A DNA stretch of 64,000 nt, from contig CP126195.1 in the NCBI GenBank assembly GCA_030272155.1, positions 2,277,001 to 2,341,000 on the forward strand, read 5' to 3'. Each line of letters starts with the position of its first letter. The stretch's first letter is position 1. Under the pieces are notes generated by a model. The model saw only the letters and a program-made list of their open reading frames with translations, did no database searches and was not told the DNA's origin. Both the position numbers and the translations under genes were made by a program. Shown here piece after piece: positions 1-11,236 of the stretch. This DNA comes from Tetradesmus obliquus (Eukaryota > Chlorophyta > Chlorophyceae > Sphaeropleales > Scenedesmaceae).

Positions 1-3000
1 GACAGCAGGGCAAGGTGTGGCATGTGCCCCTGCTGTTCACGTTGCGTTGGCAGGCTCTGCTTTTCATATTTGCATCACGGCAGGATGCAAGCACAACCCA
101 TGTTTGATTGGATGACTAGGATGCATTGCCGGGGTGCTGCCTTATGTGGGAGTTGCTGTGCTGCTGCTATGCACACATCCAGATGACACGGCACACTGCT
201 GCTCAAGTGATCCATGTGTTATGCGGGCACGTTGACCTTTTGACAACTGTGATCCCCAGGTGTGGCAACAGCTTCGAACTGCTGCACAGCCTGTGTGACA
301 AAAGCCTGGTTCTTCCTGGCTCAATTTTGACCCTGTTGACCATTTGATTAGAAGAGTTGCAATAGGTTGGTAGCAGCACTTGCATTGTTGTTGTAGCCCT
401 GACGTTGCTGTAGCTGTACTGCTGGTTGCAAAGCCAAGCTGTTGGCTTGGGCAACCGCTGACTGCCTGGAAACTCTGCCGCAGAACACATTTTAGAATAA
501 GCCAATGGTTGCACGCAGGTGTGACGTGGCACAGCCTGTTGACTATAATCACATGTTGATCTTAGTTCTTGACCCAAACATTGTCATGTGATGTACCTCT
601 GCTGGAGTTTTGACCATCGAAGTTTAGCGTTTCATTTGATTTCATGGTGGCAAAGGCTGGCACCAGGAAGCAGCCGCGTCTTGCTTGGTCTGGCTTTGCA
701 GTTTTGCATCATACACGGCATGAAAAGCCCGATTCACCCCCTAGGCCTGCTGCTGTTTGCAGCTGTGGTGTGTCGTGTTGCCTTTGTGCTTGCTTGGTGT
801 ATGATCTGGAGGGACCCCGCAACTGTGACTCATGTGGTGCATTGCACTGGCACAGCGCCCGCTGTTATGTGGTCAAGGTTGATGTTACATGGTGTGCTGC
901 GGCTGCTGCTATTTGCAGTGTGTAGCTAGCTGCTAGCAAGCACAGCTGCTTGTCATGGCTGACTATACTTCTAGGTTTGAAAGAAATTATATGCGCTGTG
1001 TGCCCTGCGGGTTCTTGCGGCGCGATGCGTGACTGCTGGCCTTTTTGGCCTGTTGCGCGCTTCACGGTCACTGTACATGCCGTACCAGGGCTGTCTTTCG
1101 GTGATCTCCTGGTAGTGTCCTGGTTTGCTTGCCAGCGTTGGAGCACTGTACTTGCTGTGTGTCCGGCTCTGCAAAAAAGCAATATGCTCATGACAGGTGG
1201 CATGCAGGGGAGGGTTCCCGTGTGGAGTCCTGCATGATGCCACAGCCAGGCCACCTGTTTTGTCCACTGTGTGTTGCCGTGACCTGCCTTTGGGCTGTGG
1301 CTGCGCTTGATGTAGAGGAAAGTAGCCATGCACTGCCAGGCTGTATACTGCGCTGTGTGGGTACATGCACAGCATATCGACCCTGCAGCCGATGCTGCGG
1401 TTTGGTGTGGCTGCATTTTCAAACAGACAGTAGCCTAGTCAGTTGGTGTCCAGGCTGCATACGCATGCTCCCCAGCATGTGGCAGTCAAGTGTTGTTTGC
1501 GTCTGGTATGTTATAATGCATCTCATGCACCACTCTCCTGTCCCCACACCACTCTTGCAGTCTAGTGTCGGGTGGATTGTGTGCGGTTGTACCCTTTTTG
1601 TCCTGGGGGTTTGCAGGCTGTGTCTTCATCGTCGTATGATACCAGCTGAAAACTCTCTACCGGCTGCCCAGCTGTTGCGCCGAGCCGTGTGCTTGGCGCG
1701 TAGCTGCGGCAGTCAAGTGTTCTGACAGCATCACAAAAGCAGTGCTGTGGTGCATTGCTGCCCACATCACAGCTGCCAGCTGCGCGCTGCTGCTGCAGAA
1801 GCCAGCATGCCAGCTGGCTTACATGTTGTTGCCTCGTTTGCGTGGCCGTGCTTTTTCCGTGCACCGGCTCGTGGGTTTTCCTGTGGTGTTACCGGGCTGG
1901 CAGTGCATGTCAATGTGCATGCTCCAGCAATGCACGCAAGAAGAGCTGCAAAGCGCTTGCATCCTGTGTCTGTACCCTGATCTTGCTTGCTGCACCAGCG
2001 TTGCAGCAGCTGCACCGCCTGTGTCAAAGTATGTTTGGAAGTGTGGGTGGTTCATGAAGCTCGTGCTGCACAGCGCATGCGGTGCGGCATCTCAGGATAC
2101 CGCAGTCGCATGCAGCTGCTGTCTCCTATGCACTTCTTGACACAGCAGCCGTGGAACTGTGCTGGGTGCCAGCACTGCTGAGCTTGCTTTCCTTGGGCAT
2201 GCTGTGAGAGGCCTGTGTGTCAAGAGTGTACATCTGCCCTGCTACACAGGCCTTGGTTGAAGCCTGCATGCATGCAGCCAGCCAGCAGCTGCTGCTGGGC
2301 TGCAATGGCTTGTAGGCGCCGGTGATTGGAAGCTCCTTGGAAGCTTGACTAGCAGTTTTGGCCACCTGGCCTCACCACGTGATTGCTAGCCCTGTAGCTT
2401 CTTAGAAAAGCTGAATTTGTTGACCGGCATCCACCGGCATCAATCACAGTAGGGCGGGTGCTCGGCGGCGGTGGCTCGACTGCTTTTGGGCAATTGCTTT
2501 GCCCTTGATGCTGGAAGCAGGGTGGCTGTAAAAGGCACCCTGGATATGGCCATTTTGCGAGCAGCATGGCTGTCGCTGTTGGCCGCATTGTGTTGTCATT
2601 AGCTGGCATGATGTTTGAGCTGGGCTGCACAACCATGACCCAGTCAACGTGCATCTAGTAGGTCCTATTGGTATTGTACACCGCTGGTGTGCTGTTGCTC
2701 GCAGGTGCTGTTGGTTGAAGGTGCACGCGCTGCGCTTGGTGTGCTGTATGGCGTCATTGCCGCGGCTTAACTGGTGGTATGATGACCACATGTATGTTGC
2801 TATCATATGGCGTGTGCAGCTGAGTAGAGGTGTGTGCGGAGCTCGCATGGCTGCAGCCAGCCACCGGCGGTTCTTTCCTTTTTTGCCACTGTCGGACAGA
2901 AAGCTTGCCGAACAAGAAAGATGTAACCTGCACATCTTGCTCCGTTGGGTCTGATCCAGGAATGGTTCTTACCATCAGCATGTCTCCATCAAAGTTACAG

Positions 3001-3266
3001 CAATTGCTCGCACATTGCAACACAACACGTTCAGCACCACACCGCACTGAAGCAGTAGAAGCAGGGCTCCATTAGGGCATGCTAATGTGCTGCAACTTGC
3101 AGTACCTGAAGTGCCAGCTGCATGCCAGCGATGCTGCAGCCGCTGCGCCAAGCCACGCTGTGCCAGAAACCGCAGCAGCTGCGTTACGTCAGTCCGCCAT
3201 AGTCCACATTAACTAGAACTGGTGCCCACACAGACAGTCCAGCGCTGCTAGCACCAAACAGCGCGC
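1..3266. other. No gene recognised
   Basis: This stretch is rich in TGC/GCTG words and short open frames on both strands. None shows a recognisable domain, a run of exon-intron junctions that join in phase, or a repeat longer than a few tens of bases. Gene ends or introns of a gene lying to the left of the window cannot be excluded. Confidence 0.5.
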
Positions 3267-5524
3267 TCACTTCACGCTGGTTGACAGTGCAGTGCCGATC
3301 ACCATCAGCACCTCGCTCTGCTGGTACTGAAACGGCTGCGCTGCCGCCACCAGCGCAGACACGCGCGCCCGCCGCAGGGTGTGGTCATCCAGGTTGGACA
3401 GGATCCAGTCGTCCAGGCCCTCAGTGTGACGCAGCTGCCCGCCATCACCTGCATTTGAAAAATGCAAACGCATTTGAATGTGGCAGGGCTGAAAACGGTG
3501 ACGGCAGCAAGAGGCCTGCACATCCTGTGATGTGCTCGCATTCAGATCTGCTGAGTGACATGGTGCGCAACAACAACAAATGACAGTGATCTAAGTAACA
3601 ACAGCAGCAGCAGCAGCAGCAGGCATGCAATTGTATCGGGCCAAGGTATGGTGTTGAAATGTTCCTGTATACTATCTGCGGCATAGCAGCAGGGACGGTA
3701 CGCTGTGTTGTGGCCGCCTGTGCTTATAACAGTGCTGCAGACGTCCGTGCCGCGCACTTGCAGCTCCGGCAGCAGCCTTGCTCACCTTGCTGCTGCTGCA
3801 TGCTTGGCAGCGTGTCCAGCTTATGCAGGGCGTGTGAAGCAGCTCCCGGGGCTCCCGGCAGCTGCTGTGCTGACACCTGCTTGAGGGCTAGCCGCAGCGC
3901 TGCCTGCATTTGCACCTGGAGGAAGAAACAAAGAAGAAGGAGAGGTGTTAGACTGGAGGCACATGCGATGTCAGTGCCTGATTGGTTGACTGCCACTCCC
4001 ATTTGCCAAGAACAGCTGCACATCCAACCTTGCATATGGGAGCATGCACAGCAGGTACAACCTGGCACATACCGTAGCACACACAACACAAACTATTGCA
4101 GTAGTCAGCTGCCTCATGCATGGTCCTACCTGTGTCAAAGCAGGTTACCTCCTGCCTGCTGCTGCAATCTCTGCCAGTGCCACTGGGCTGCTGCCAGGGT
4201 TGCTGAAAGGCAGGTGCAGCGTGCCGCTCTGGTGGTTGTAGTTGTACGCGGTGCTGTGTGCTGCGACTGGTGCTGCACCTTCCCTGCAGGGAACATACCG
4301 CACACAGCAAGTGTCAGTTGAGTAAGCCGTGTGCAGACAACACCAGCCGTGTGCGCAAGCGTTTGCCAGCGATGACGCAACACCAGCAGCATGACATGCC
4401 GGGCTAGCTTGCAACTGAAGCAAACAGACAGACACACAGCGACACCCACACAAGGGATGCCACGCAAGGGCTGCACCGTGCACCATTCTGCTCTGCAGTC
4501 TTCAGAGCAGCACTGGACCCAACGGGCCGCACGAATCGTCATCGTAGTAAACAACAAAGTGCTCACGTATGCGCCTGCAGCGACAGCCCCTCCAGCAGTT
4601 GCACCCCATCCATGCGGCACAAGTTGTACGCGCCCTCTGTCTCGTGCATGCGCTGCTGCAGCGGCGGCGTGAGGTACGTTATGAACACGCTCACTGCCGT
4701 GCCTGGGGAGTGCTCCAGTGTGGCTGTGGCTGATCCGTAGGAGCTTATGAGTGGGGCAAACACAACATCAAAGTCCTGCAGCACACACTGGATGACCTGC
4801 GGAAGTAGGAATTAGAGAGGGCATTGCAGCGGCAGCAGCAGAGCAGGAGACAACAGTGGGAGGTTCTGAAGAGTGCAAACACAACATCAAACTCTTGCAG
4901 CACAAACTGGATGGAATGCACTTGTAACAAAGAGCCGCAGCAGTGAGAGCAGCAGAGTGGGACACAACAGGATGAGCTCATGACTTGTAGTTGTGAAAGG
5001 GCCAACACGCAACATGTAACAAGTAACAAGTAACAAGTAACAAGTAGCAAATAGGTATTAGGTGACCAGGCATGGCAGCAGCAGCAGCAGCAGCAGCAGC
5101 ACTCACCGGCACCACCACTCCATCAGGGAACAGGTCCAGCGGGAACTTCCGCGCCAGCTGCTCCGGCCCTGCAGCCAGCACACGCTGTGTTACAAACATG
5201 TCATATAACATGTCATTTGATGCTACAGTTGCGTTGACACTGTGGTGGAAGCCAACCGTCCATCAGCAACCTGATGACCGCCTTGCAGCATTGCATCGAT
5301 CTGCTACAGCTTGCTGGCTCAACAGCACATACAGTGCGGCGGACACCATATCCTGCAGTTTCTGTGTGCACATTCTGCAGTGCACAGTAGCACAGAAGGC
5401 CACTGAGGGGGCCGCCGCACACCTGCATTGCTGCCAATGGCCAGAATGGGTGTGAGGGGAGTGTCAGCTGCCAGCACTGACTGCTTCACCCCCTGCTGAG
5501 CCAGCACATCCGACAGCCTGCAGC

Positions 5525-5571
<47 letters not shown>

Positions 5572-6576
5572 AGATCTATAAGAGTGGAGGGCTGTGCTGC
5601 TGCTAAACATGAACAGGCCCTGCATGTGTGCTTGGGTATGTTGCTGCTGCCGGGTGAATGAACCATGCAGTCAGGACGTTGGCGATGCGCAGCCGTACAT
5701 GCTTCCACATGAGCTGCTGTTGCTGCTCGCCAGAAGCTGTAGCGGCTGCTTTAGGCTGCCATGCAACAGCCCTTGCCCAGACCACAGGATCTGCCAACAA
5801 TGCGCTGCTGTCCCGGAGCACGTAAGATTCACATCATAGATCCATGTGACTACTGCTTAGCCTACAATTGTGCACGCGACAAACCACCCACTGCTGATTG
5901 CTTATGTAAGAAGAAGTGAATATCCTCGCAAGAGCTTCAAGATATGGTTTTCCGCACCTGCTGCTGGTGCCGTCTGGTGCAGTGACCTGCAGCTGCAGCA
6001 GGTGCTGAAGGCTGCCGCTCCATTGGCTGGGGGTCACCCAATCACTGTCGGCAAACGTGTATGCTGCGCCGTTGCAGAAGATGAAAGATGTTGAAGGCCG
6101 CGCATAAGGGTATCCCTGCGGCAGGAGGTGACGAACAGCAGGGGCAGCAAGATGATATTGTTACCGCATGCTCTGCTGCGGCAGGAGATGCTTGCAAGAC
6201 GTTCAGGACTTGGAGGGTGCGATGGTAGCTCTTGCAGCATGCGACTGGATGAGTAAGCAGGCTGCTGTGCAGCTGCTGCTATCCTGCTGTGGGTTGGGGC
6301 ATGACATGTGTGCATAGTGATGTACACGAGGATCACAGGACTGTCCAACACACTGTAGCTATAGGTGTGTGCTGTGGTCTGATACTCAGGTCCCTTTTGA
6401 CAGCTGCCTACCTTTGCCCTAGCGAGGCGTTCGGCTGTTGTTGCGTTTGCCACCACTACGCGCCTTGGCTGCAGCCTAGGGGGCACCACTGGGGATGCTG
6501 ACACCATGCTCCTGCAAACTCTGCTGCTGCAGAACCCCTTTGCCAGTAACCGTGTAGCAGCAGACGGACCGAGCAT
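3267..6576 (-). CDS. Conserved protein with GSN motif, possibly gamma-glutamylcyclotransferase-like; probable plastid transit peptide
   Basis: Multi-exon gene read on the minus strand. Exons I can place are 6576-6412, 6115-5987, 5517-5423, 5168-5107, 4796-4567, 4283-4149, 3915-3786 and 3448-3267 (stop). Most junctions are GT-AG and in phase. An additional exon is probably needed near 5700-5820, and the join 4149 to 3915 is out of phase by two bases, so a small exon is missing there. The N-terminus (MLGPSAATRLL..., or an internal Met at 6507) is basic and Ser/Ala-rich like a plastid transit peptide. Next come GYPYARPSTSFIF and AIGSNAGPEQLARKFP, then DFDVVFAPLISSYG, SPGTAVSVFITYLTP and RMHETEG. 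I recall uncharacterised proteins with the same order (GSN...QL..KF, DFDVVYS, PGT, RMHATE). The GSN motif resembles the substrate loop of the gamma-glutamylcyclotransferase fold, but that assignment is a guess. Confidence 0.6.
4860..4925 (-). repeat. Decayed copy of a neighbouring exon start
   Basis: In the intron upstream of the 4796-4567 exon lies a second, diverged copy of that exon's first 16 codons. It reads IQFVLQEFDVVFALF, against VIQCVLQDFDVVFAPL in the real exon. The copy is on the same strand, about 110 bp away, and is not followed by the rest of the exon. Confidence 0.75.
5013..5100. repeat. Short tandem repeats (GTAACAA)n and (CAG)n
   Basis: Four to five units of GTAACAA(A) at about 5013-5050 are followed by a CAG run at 5073-5100. 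Both lie in an intron of the minus-strand GSN-motif gene, the CAG run directly next to the splice donor at 5107. Confidence 0.8.
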
Positions 6577-6959
6577 AAGGACAAGAGAAAAATCTCGATA
6601 GCAGACCTTGGTTTGAAGCACAGCTGCTTGTCAGGCTGATGATGCAGATGCCTGGCAAGTACTGCTCTGCTGCTGCACTTCAACTACGATTACCAACCGA
6701 CTTATATGCAGCTGCTGCCTACGTCTCAAGCAGGATGCAGGTGCCGTTGCTCCACGCACGTACTGGAAAGCCCGTCCTGGGCTCTGTTGGCTTCACAGCC
6801 AGGGTTCGTGCTCGCGGCACGAACGGTGTGACTGATAGACCCTGGTGACTAAGCGATAACGCAGCATGAAACCTTAATCAAGAAACTCCAAAAATATTTA
6901 CGTCTCAAGCTTGCGCATCAAGGGTGGTCAATAGCACTGGGACCTGCCAGGCTGGGTGC

Positions 6960-6993
<34 letters not shown>

Positions 6994-7781
6994 CAGCAGC
7001 AGCAAGTGGCGTGCTTTACACCAACTGTCGTTCATTGAGTTTTCAAGCACATTCATAGTGCTTCTGCTTAGCCTCTTACGTCCTGGCCTTGATTTTGCTG
7101 CTACACATAGGTATCAGGCCTCAGCCAACTACAGCCCCTGCAGAGAGCGACAGCACCCACATCAGTGCCTGCAGCTGCCATTGGGCCTTCCAAAGAGCAC
7201 AAAATTCGCATTCAACAGCCCCGCATCACCAGCCTATGGTGGCACGGTTGTCAACTGCACCACAATACCAAGGACACATTGCGCAGCAGCGGCCACGCTT
7301 CAATCGGTGAGCTGCATGTACTCCATTTGTGTTGTTACACTGATACCATCACGCCTGTGTTGTCAGCGCACACCCTGTGGTCACTTGTGAGACACAGCAC
7401 ACATGCTGCTAGCCGCACTGTAGGGCCCCCTGGCTGCTGGCAGCAGCGTGATAAACTTCCAGCTGTCCAGCCAGCAGCAGATTGGTGCCCTTGGTTCTTG
7501 CGAGTTGCTATGTCACCCCATTGAGGTTGACAATGACCATACCCACATGATGAGGCTACCACCCAGCCTCCAAGGTGTGCCAGGTATCAAAGCTGCCTGT
7601 CAAGCTCAAGGGAGCCCGTGGGTGCCACTTTTGTGCTTTGTCGTTCTTGCTGACATTGTAACTGTCGCCGATAACCTCCTTGCTGCATTTGTGTGCAGGC
7701 ACCTAGCCCTCCCAGCTTCAGCACCATTGCAGCAGCACCGTCGGCAGCAGTGGCAGCAAGCGGCGGCTGTAAATCTTGGCC
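6577..7781. other. Intergenic between two divergent genes
   Basis: This holds the presumed 5' regions of the minus-strand GSN-motif gene and the plus-strand TrmL-type gene. A CAG-type run lies at 6961-7004. No recognisable coding exon, and no promoter element I would stand behind. Confidence 0.4.
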
Positions 7782-8349
7782 ATGGCTTCCAAGGCTGGCA
7801 GCAGCAGCAGCGGGGACCTGCAGGGCACAGCAGCAGCAGCAGCAGCAGCAGCTGATGGAGGTGACTGGGATGTGACACAGGCTGGTCAGTCACGGTGAGG
7901 AGCAGCAGCAGCAGCAGCGGCAGCAGCACAGCATTGGATATAACATGAGAGATTTGGTGCTCAAGGGTGTGCATTGTGTTTTACGGTGCTCACTCTCCTT
8001 TTCAGGTCTCAGGCCTGGTGTTCAACCTGTTGTGGCTCATACCATCCAAGATGGTGCCAGGACCCACATGTAACTATCCTCTCTCATTGTGCCTTTGAAT
8101 GCAGTGACAAAAAAGCGCTCCACAGGGCTGCGCCTCCTGCTTGTTACTGACAGAGCTGGCCAGGAATTTGGTCCGCATTAATGCATCTGCTTTGGTGCAT
8201 CCATGTTTTTGTGATGGCAGCAACAGCAGCATTCAGCAGGCGGGCAGCATGCTGCCATTTTGAGTTGTAAGATTGGGAAACCTAAACCCTTGTACTGGCT
8301 GCGGCTTTTGTTGGTGCTGCTGCTGCTGCTGCTGCTGTTGCTGCTGCTA

Positions 8350-8382
<33 letters not shown>

Positions 8383-9177
8383 CAGGCAGCCTGGCTCAGC
8401 GCACCGGCCTGATGTGCATGTGGTGCTGGTGGAGCCACAGATACCGCAGAACACGGGCAACATAGCACGCACATGTGCAGCAACGAATGTGGCGCTGCAC
8501 CTGGTGGGACCCATGGCCTTCGAGCTGGATGACAAGAAGTGAGTCAGTGTGCTCAAATGTTTCATGTTGCATACTACAGGCTGCCCCAAACAGCTTGCTT
8601 TGAAGTTTTTAATGTTTGTAGCGTTGCCAGCCTGCCAAGTCGCCTGAATGCTGGTTCACTCATGACGCCGCACCTGGTGGGACCCATGGCCTTTGAGCTG
8701 GATGACAAGAAGTGAGTTGGTGCTCAGGCATCTTATATTGCTGATGATAGGCTGCCGTACCAGCTTGAATTGGAAATGCAGGTTGTTGTACCACCAAAGT
8801 AGGGCTGCCAAGTCGCCTGCGTGTTGGCAAGAGCATTAGAGATAGCTTGCTGCTGCTGTCTTGACACTGCTGCAACGCTGCTTCAGCCATGGAATATTAA
8901 GTGGGCCACATTGTTATCACATCAACATTACATTATTATTCATGGCGCTGCACCTGGTGGGGCCCATGGCTTCAAGATGGATGACAAGAAGTGGGATGGG
9001 TTGCAGTACAGGCGTGTAGTACAAAGCACCGCATGTGGTACTGACCGGCCTGAAAGCTTGCCCTGTAGTTGGGCACTAGAGTGCCTATGCGAGGTTGCTC
9101 AGGTATTGCCCTGGTGCTGGCTAGGGCGGTAGAGGCAGCTTGCTGCTGCCCTCAACGCCGCTACAACCCTGCGTCAA

Positions 9178-9211
<34 letters not shown>

Positions 9212-9307
9212 CAACCCTGCTGCTGCTGCTGCCAGGCTGAAGCGAGCTGGGCTGGACTACTGGCAGCACGTATGCGTGAAGCTGCACGACTCATGGCAGG
9301 TGAGGCC

Positions 9308-9361
<54 letters not shown>

Positions 9362-10225
9362 TAGAAGAACGCCTGCACTGCTTGAGTTGCATATGGTACA
9401 TGCAAGCCGGGCACTTGCGCGGCTCCCCTCATTTTTGATTTAGCGCACTTGATCATGTGTGTGACTGTGCGCGCTTTTGGCCATGCAGGGCTGCATCCTC
9501 CGGGGCCAGGTCCCAATCAGCCTTCCCTTCCGCTCCTTGATGCACACATCAACACCACCTGATGCTGAGTCTATCTGCTGTATGTGCAAGCTTTGCAGGA
9601 CTTCTTCGCCTTCTTCCAGGCCCTGCCGGCCCCCAAGCAGCTGATTGGCTACTCCGTGTATGGTGACACCTACTACGCAGGCCCGGGTGCGTGACAGCTA
9701 CATGTAGGGTGCTGTGGTATGCCATCGCTGATATTGAATCACTGCAGCACTGCTGTGCCCTGATGCAACAGCTGTTGCCGTTACAGACACCTACTACGCA
9801 GGCTTGGGTGCGTGGCGGTGGCACTGTAACTGTTACAACTATTAGTTGAATGCAAGTGACATTGCAGCAGGTTGCTGCAGCTGACACTGTACAAGTTACT
9901 ACTAGCAGCTGGCATAATATTCGTAACTTGCGGCTGACGCATGTATCACTTGAGTGACGCTGAGAGGGATGAGAGGTATTGACAGCAGTTGCGAGGCCCA
10001 GGTGGGCACAGCTGACATGGTGCGCTACATGATGCGTGTACTGCAAGCGCTGTGCCACATTTGTGACATAATCAGCAGTACAACTCATCATACACACATT
10101 TTATGCACGCCGATATGTGTACTGCAAGCACTTTGTCGTTGTATTTCAATATCGCGCCTGGAAAGTTCCTGTCCGCTTCACCCTGCGCAAGGTTGTCCTG
10201 GCTGGCTGGCCAAATGACGGGCACA

Positions 10226-10296
<71 letters not shown>

Positions 10297-10979
10297 AGAG
10301 TTCAAGTACACACCTGGCGACTGGCTGCTGTTTGGCGCTGAGACGACCGGGCTGCCCATGCAAGGTACTGCAGCATGATGCAGATGCATGCCTTTTGTCC
10401 ACAACTGCTGCTGCAGCTGTCACCGACAGTCACAACAGTTTTGTTGCCTGAGAACAAGTGGAACACACCAGCATATACATGCTCCGCCGCTACTGCGCTG
10501 GACTTCAAAACTGAGGTGTTGTTTGAAAGCGCATTCTTACAGCACAGTGTGCTGTAGCTGGCAATTGCACCATGTCAGTGCTGCTGTTCTGCTTATGCCA
10601 TGCACCATGCTCTCTCTTCACTGTCTGGCTGGTGTCCTCTGACAACACCTGCCTCCCGACACTGCTGCTGCTGCCCCCTGCAGCCCACCGAGACATCCTC
10701 ATCAGTGGAGGCGTGCTGGTCAAGATCCCAATCGTAGACACCTACGTGCGCTCCATCAACCAATCCGTGTGCGTGGGTGTTGGTGTGTTTGAGGCGCTGC
10801 GGCAGTTGGATGAGGGCCGGCATGATGTGACGCCTAGGGACGATGAGTCATCGCCAATGGTGCGGCTGCCGACACCCATGCAGGTGGAACAGCAGCATCA
10901 GCGGCAGCAGCAGGAAGGGCAGCAGCAGCAGCAGCAGCAGCAGGAGGCTGTTAAGAAGGAGGCACCGGTGCTGGCTTGA
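7782..10979 (+). CDS. TrmL-type tRNA (cytidine/uridine-34-2'-O)-methyltransferase, SPOUT family
   Basis: Exons are 7782-7894, 8386-8538, 9236-9299, 9599-9686, 10299-10364 and 10684-10979. All junctions are GT-AG, phases agree, and the total is 780 nt, giving 259 aa. The start lies in a strong Kozak-like context (GGCCATGGC). Residues 46-110 carry the YibK/TrmL signature [16 protein letters not shown] (NTGN at 60-63) and [16 protein letters not shown] is at 151-159, and residues 176-203 hold [15 protein letters not shown]...FEALRQL, the knot-forming SAM-binding motifs. Bacterial TrmL is about 157 aa. Here about 40 Ala/Ser-rich residues precede the domain and about 55 Gln-rich residues follow it. 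The family methylates the wobble ribose of tRNA-Leu. The compartment is unclear; the N-terminus is not a classic transit peptide. Introns carry long CTG runs and copies of exon ends. Confidence 0.88.
8668..8990 (+). repeat. Two decayed copies of the TrmL exon 2 end
   Basis: The last ~48 nt of exon 2 ([14 protein letters not shown] plus its splice donor, 8492-8545) recur in intron 2 at about 8668-8720 and 8943-8990. The first copy keeps the donor GTGAGT. In the second the donor is changed to GTGGGA and a base is lost inside the exon part. Flanking intron sequence (CTGCCAAGTCGCCTG, TTGCTGCTGC) is repeated too, so the units are tandem duplications of roughly 180-270 bp. Confidence 0.85.
9178..9361. 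repeat. CTG and CAG runs flanking TrmL exon 3
   Basis: A CTG run at 9179-9231 leads directly into the acceptor of exon 3 at 9235. A CAG run (9310-9361) begins a few bases after its donor. A similar long CTG run at 8316-8385 ends in the acceptor of exon 2, and another at 10226-10298 in that of exon 5. Confidence 0.9.
9783..9816 (+). repeat. Decayed copy of the TrmL exon 4 end
   Basis: Exon 4 ends GACACCTACTACGCAGG..., followed by the donor GTGCGTG (9665-9692). About 118 bp further on, inside intron 4, the same exon end and donor-like GTGCGTG recur with two changes. Confidence 0.8.
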
Positions 10980-10985
10980 GGCGGT

Positions 10986-11158
10986 TTGTAGCACTACAGA
11001 TGCTTCTTGTTACTTCGGCGGATGTGAGTTTGAGGCGCTGCGGCAGTTGGACGAGGCCCGGCATGTTGTGGCGCCTAGAGACGATGAGTCATCGCCGATG
11101 GTGCGGCTGCCAACGCCAATGCAGGTTGAGCAGCAGCAGCAGCGGCAGTAGCAGGAAG

Positions 11159-11189
<31 letters not shown>

Positions 11190-11236
11190 CCAGGAGGATG
11201 CTGAGCAGGAGGCACCAGTGCTCGCCTGAGGCGGTG
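10986..11236 (+). repeat. Tandem duplicate of the TrmL last exon, broken
   Basis: The 3' part of exon 6, from FEALRQLDE to the stop (10789-10985), is repeated at about 11029-11236 with roughly 90% identity, including the poly-Gln tract, the ending APVLA and the bases GGCGGT after the stop. The copy carries an in-frame TAG inside its Gln tract and has no upstream domain, so it is not a gene of its own. It may serve as part of the 3' UTR. Confidence 0.85.

Noticed and set aside
126-2365. Many open frames of 60-200 codons
   Set aside because: High Cys/Trp/His content, overlapping frames on both strands and no motifs; typical of chance frames in TGC-rich DNA.
5013-5050. Telomere-like repeat GTAACAA
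   Set aside because: Only four to five units inside an intron; not a green-plant or algal telomere unit (TTTAGGG/TTTTAGGG).
8720-8990. Repeated TrmL exon ends as a second, complete TrmL gene
   Set aside because: Only the end of exon 2 is repeated; no other domain parts follow before the real exon 3.
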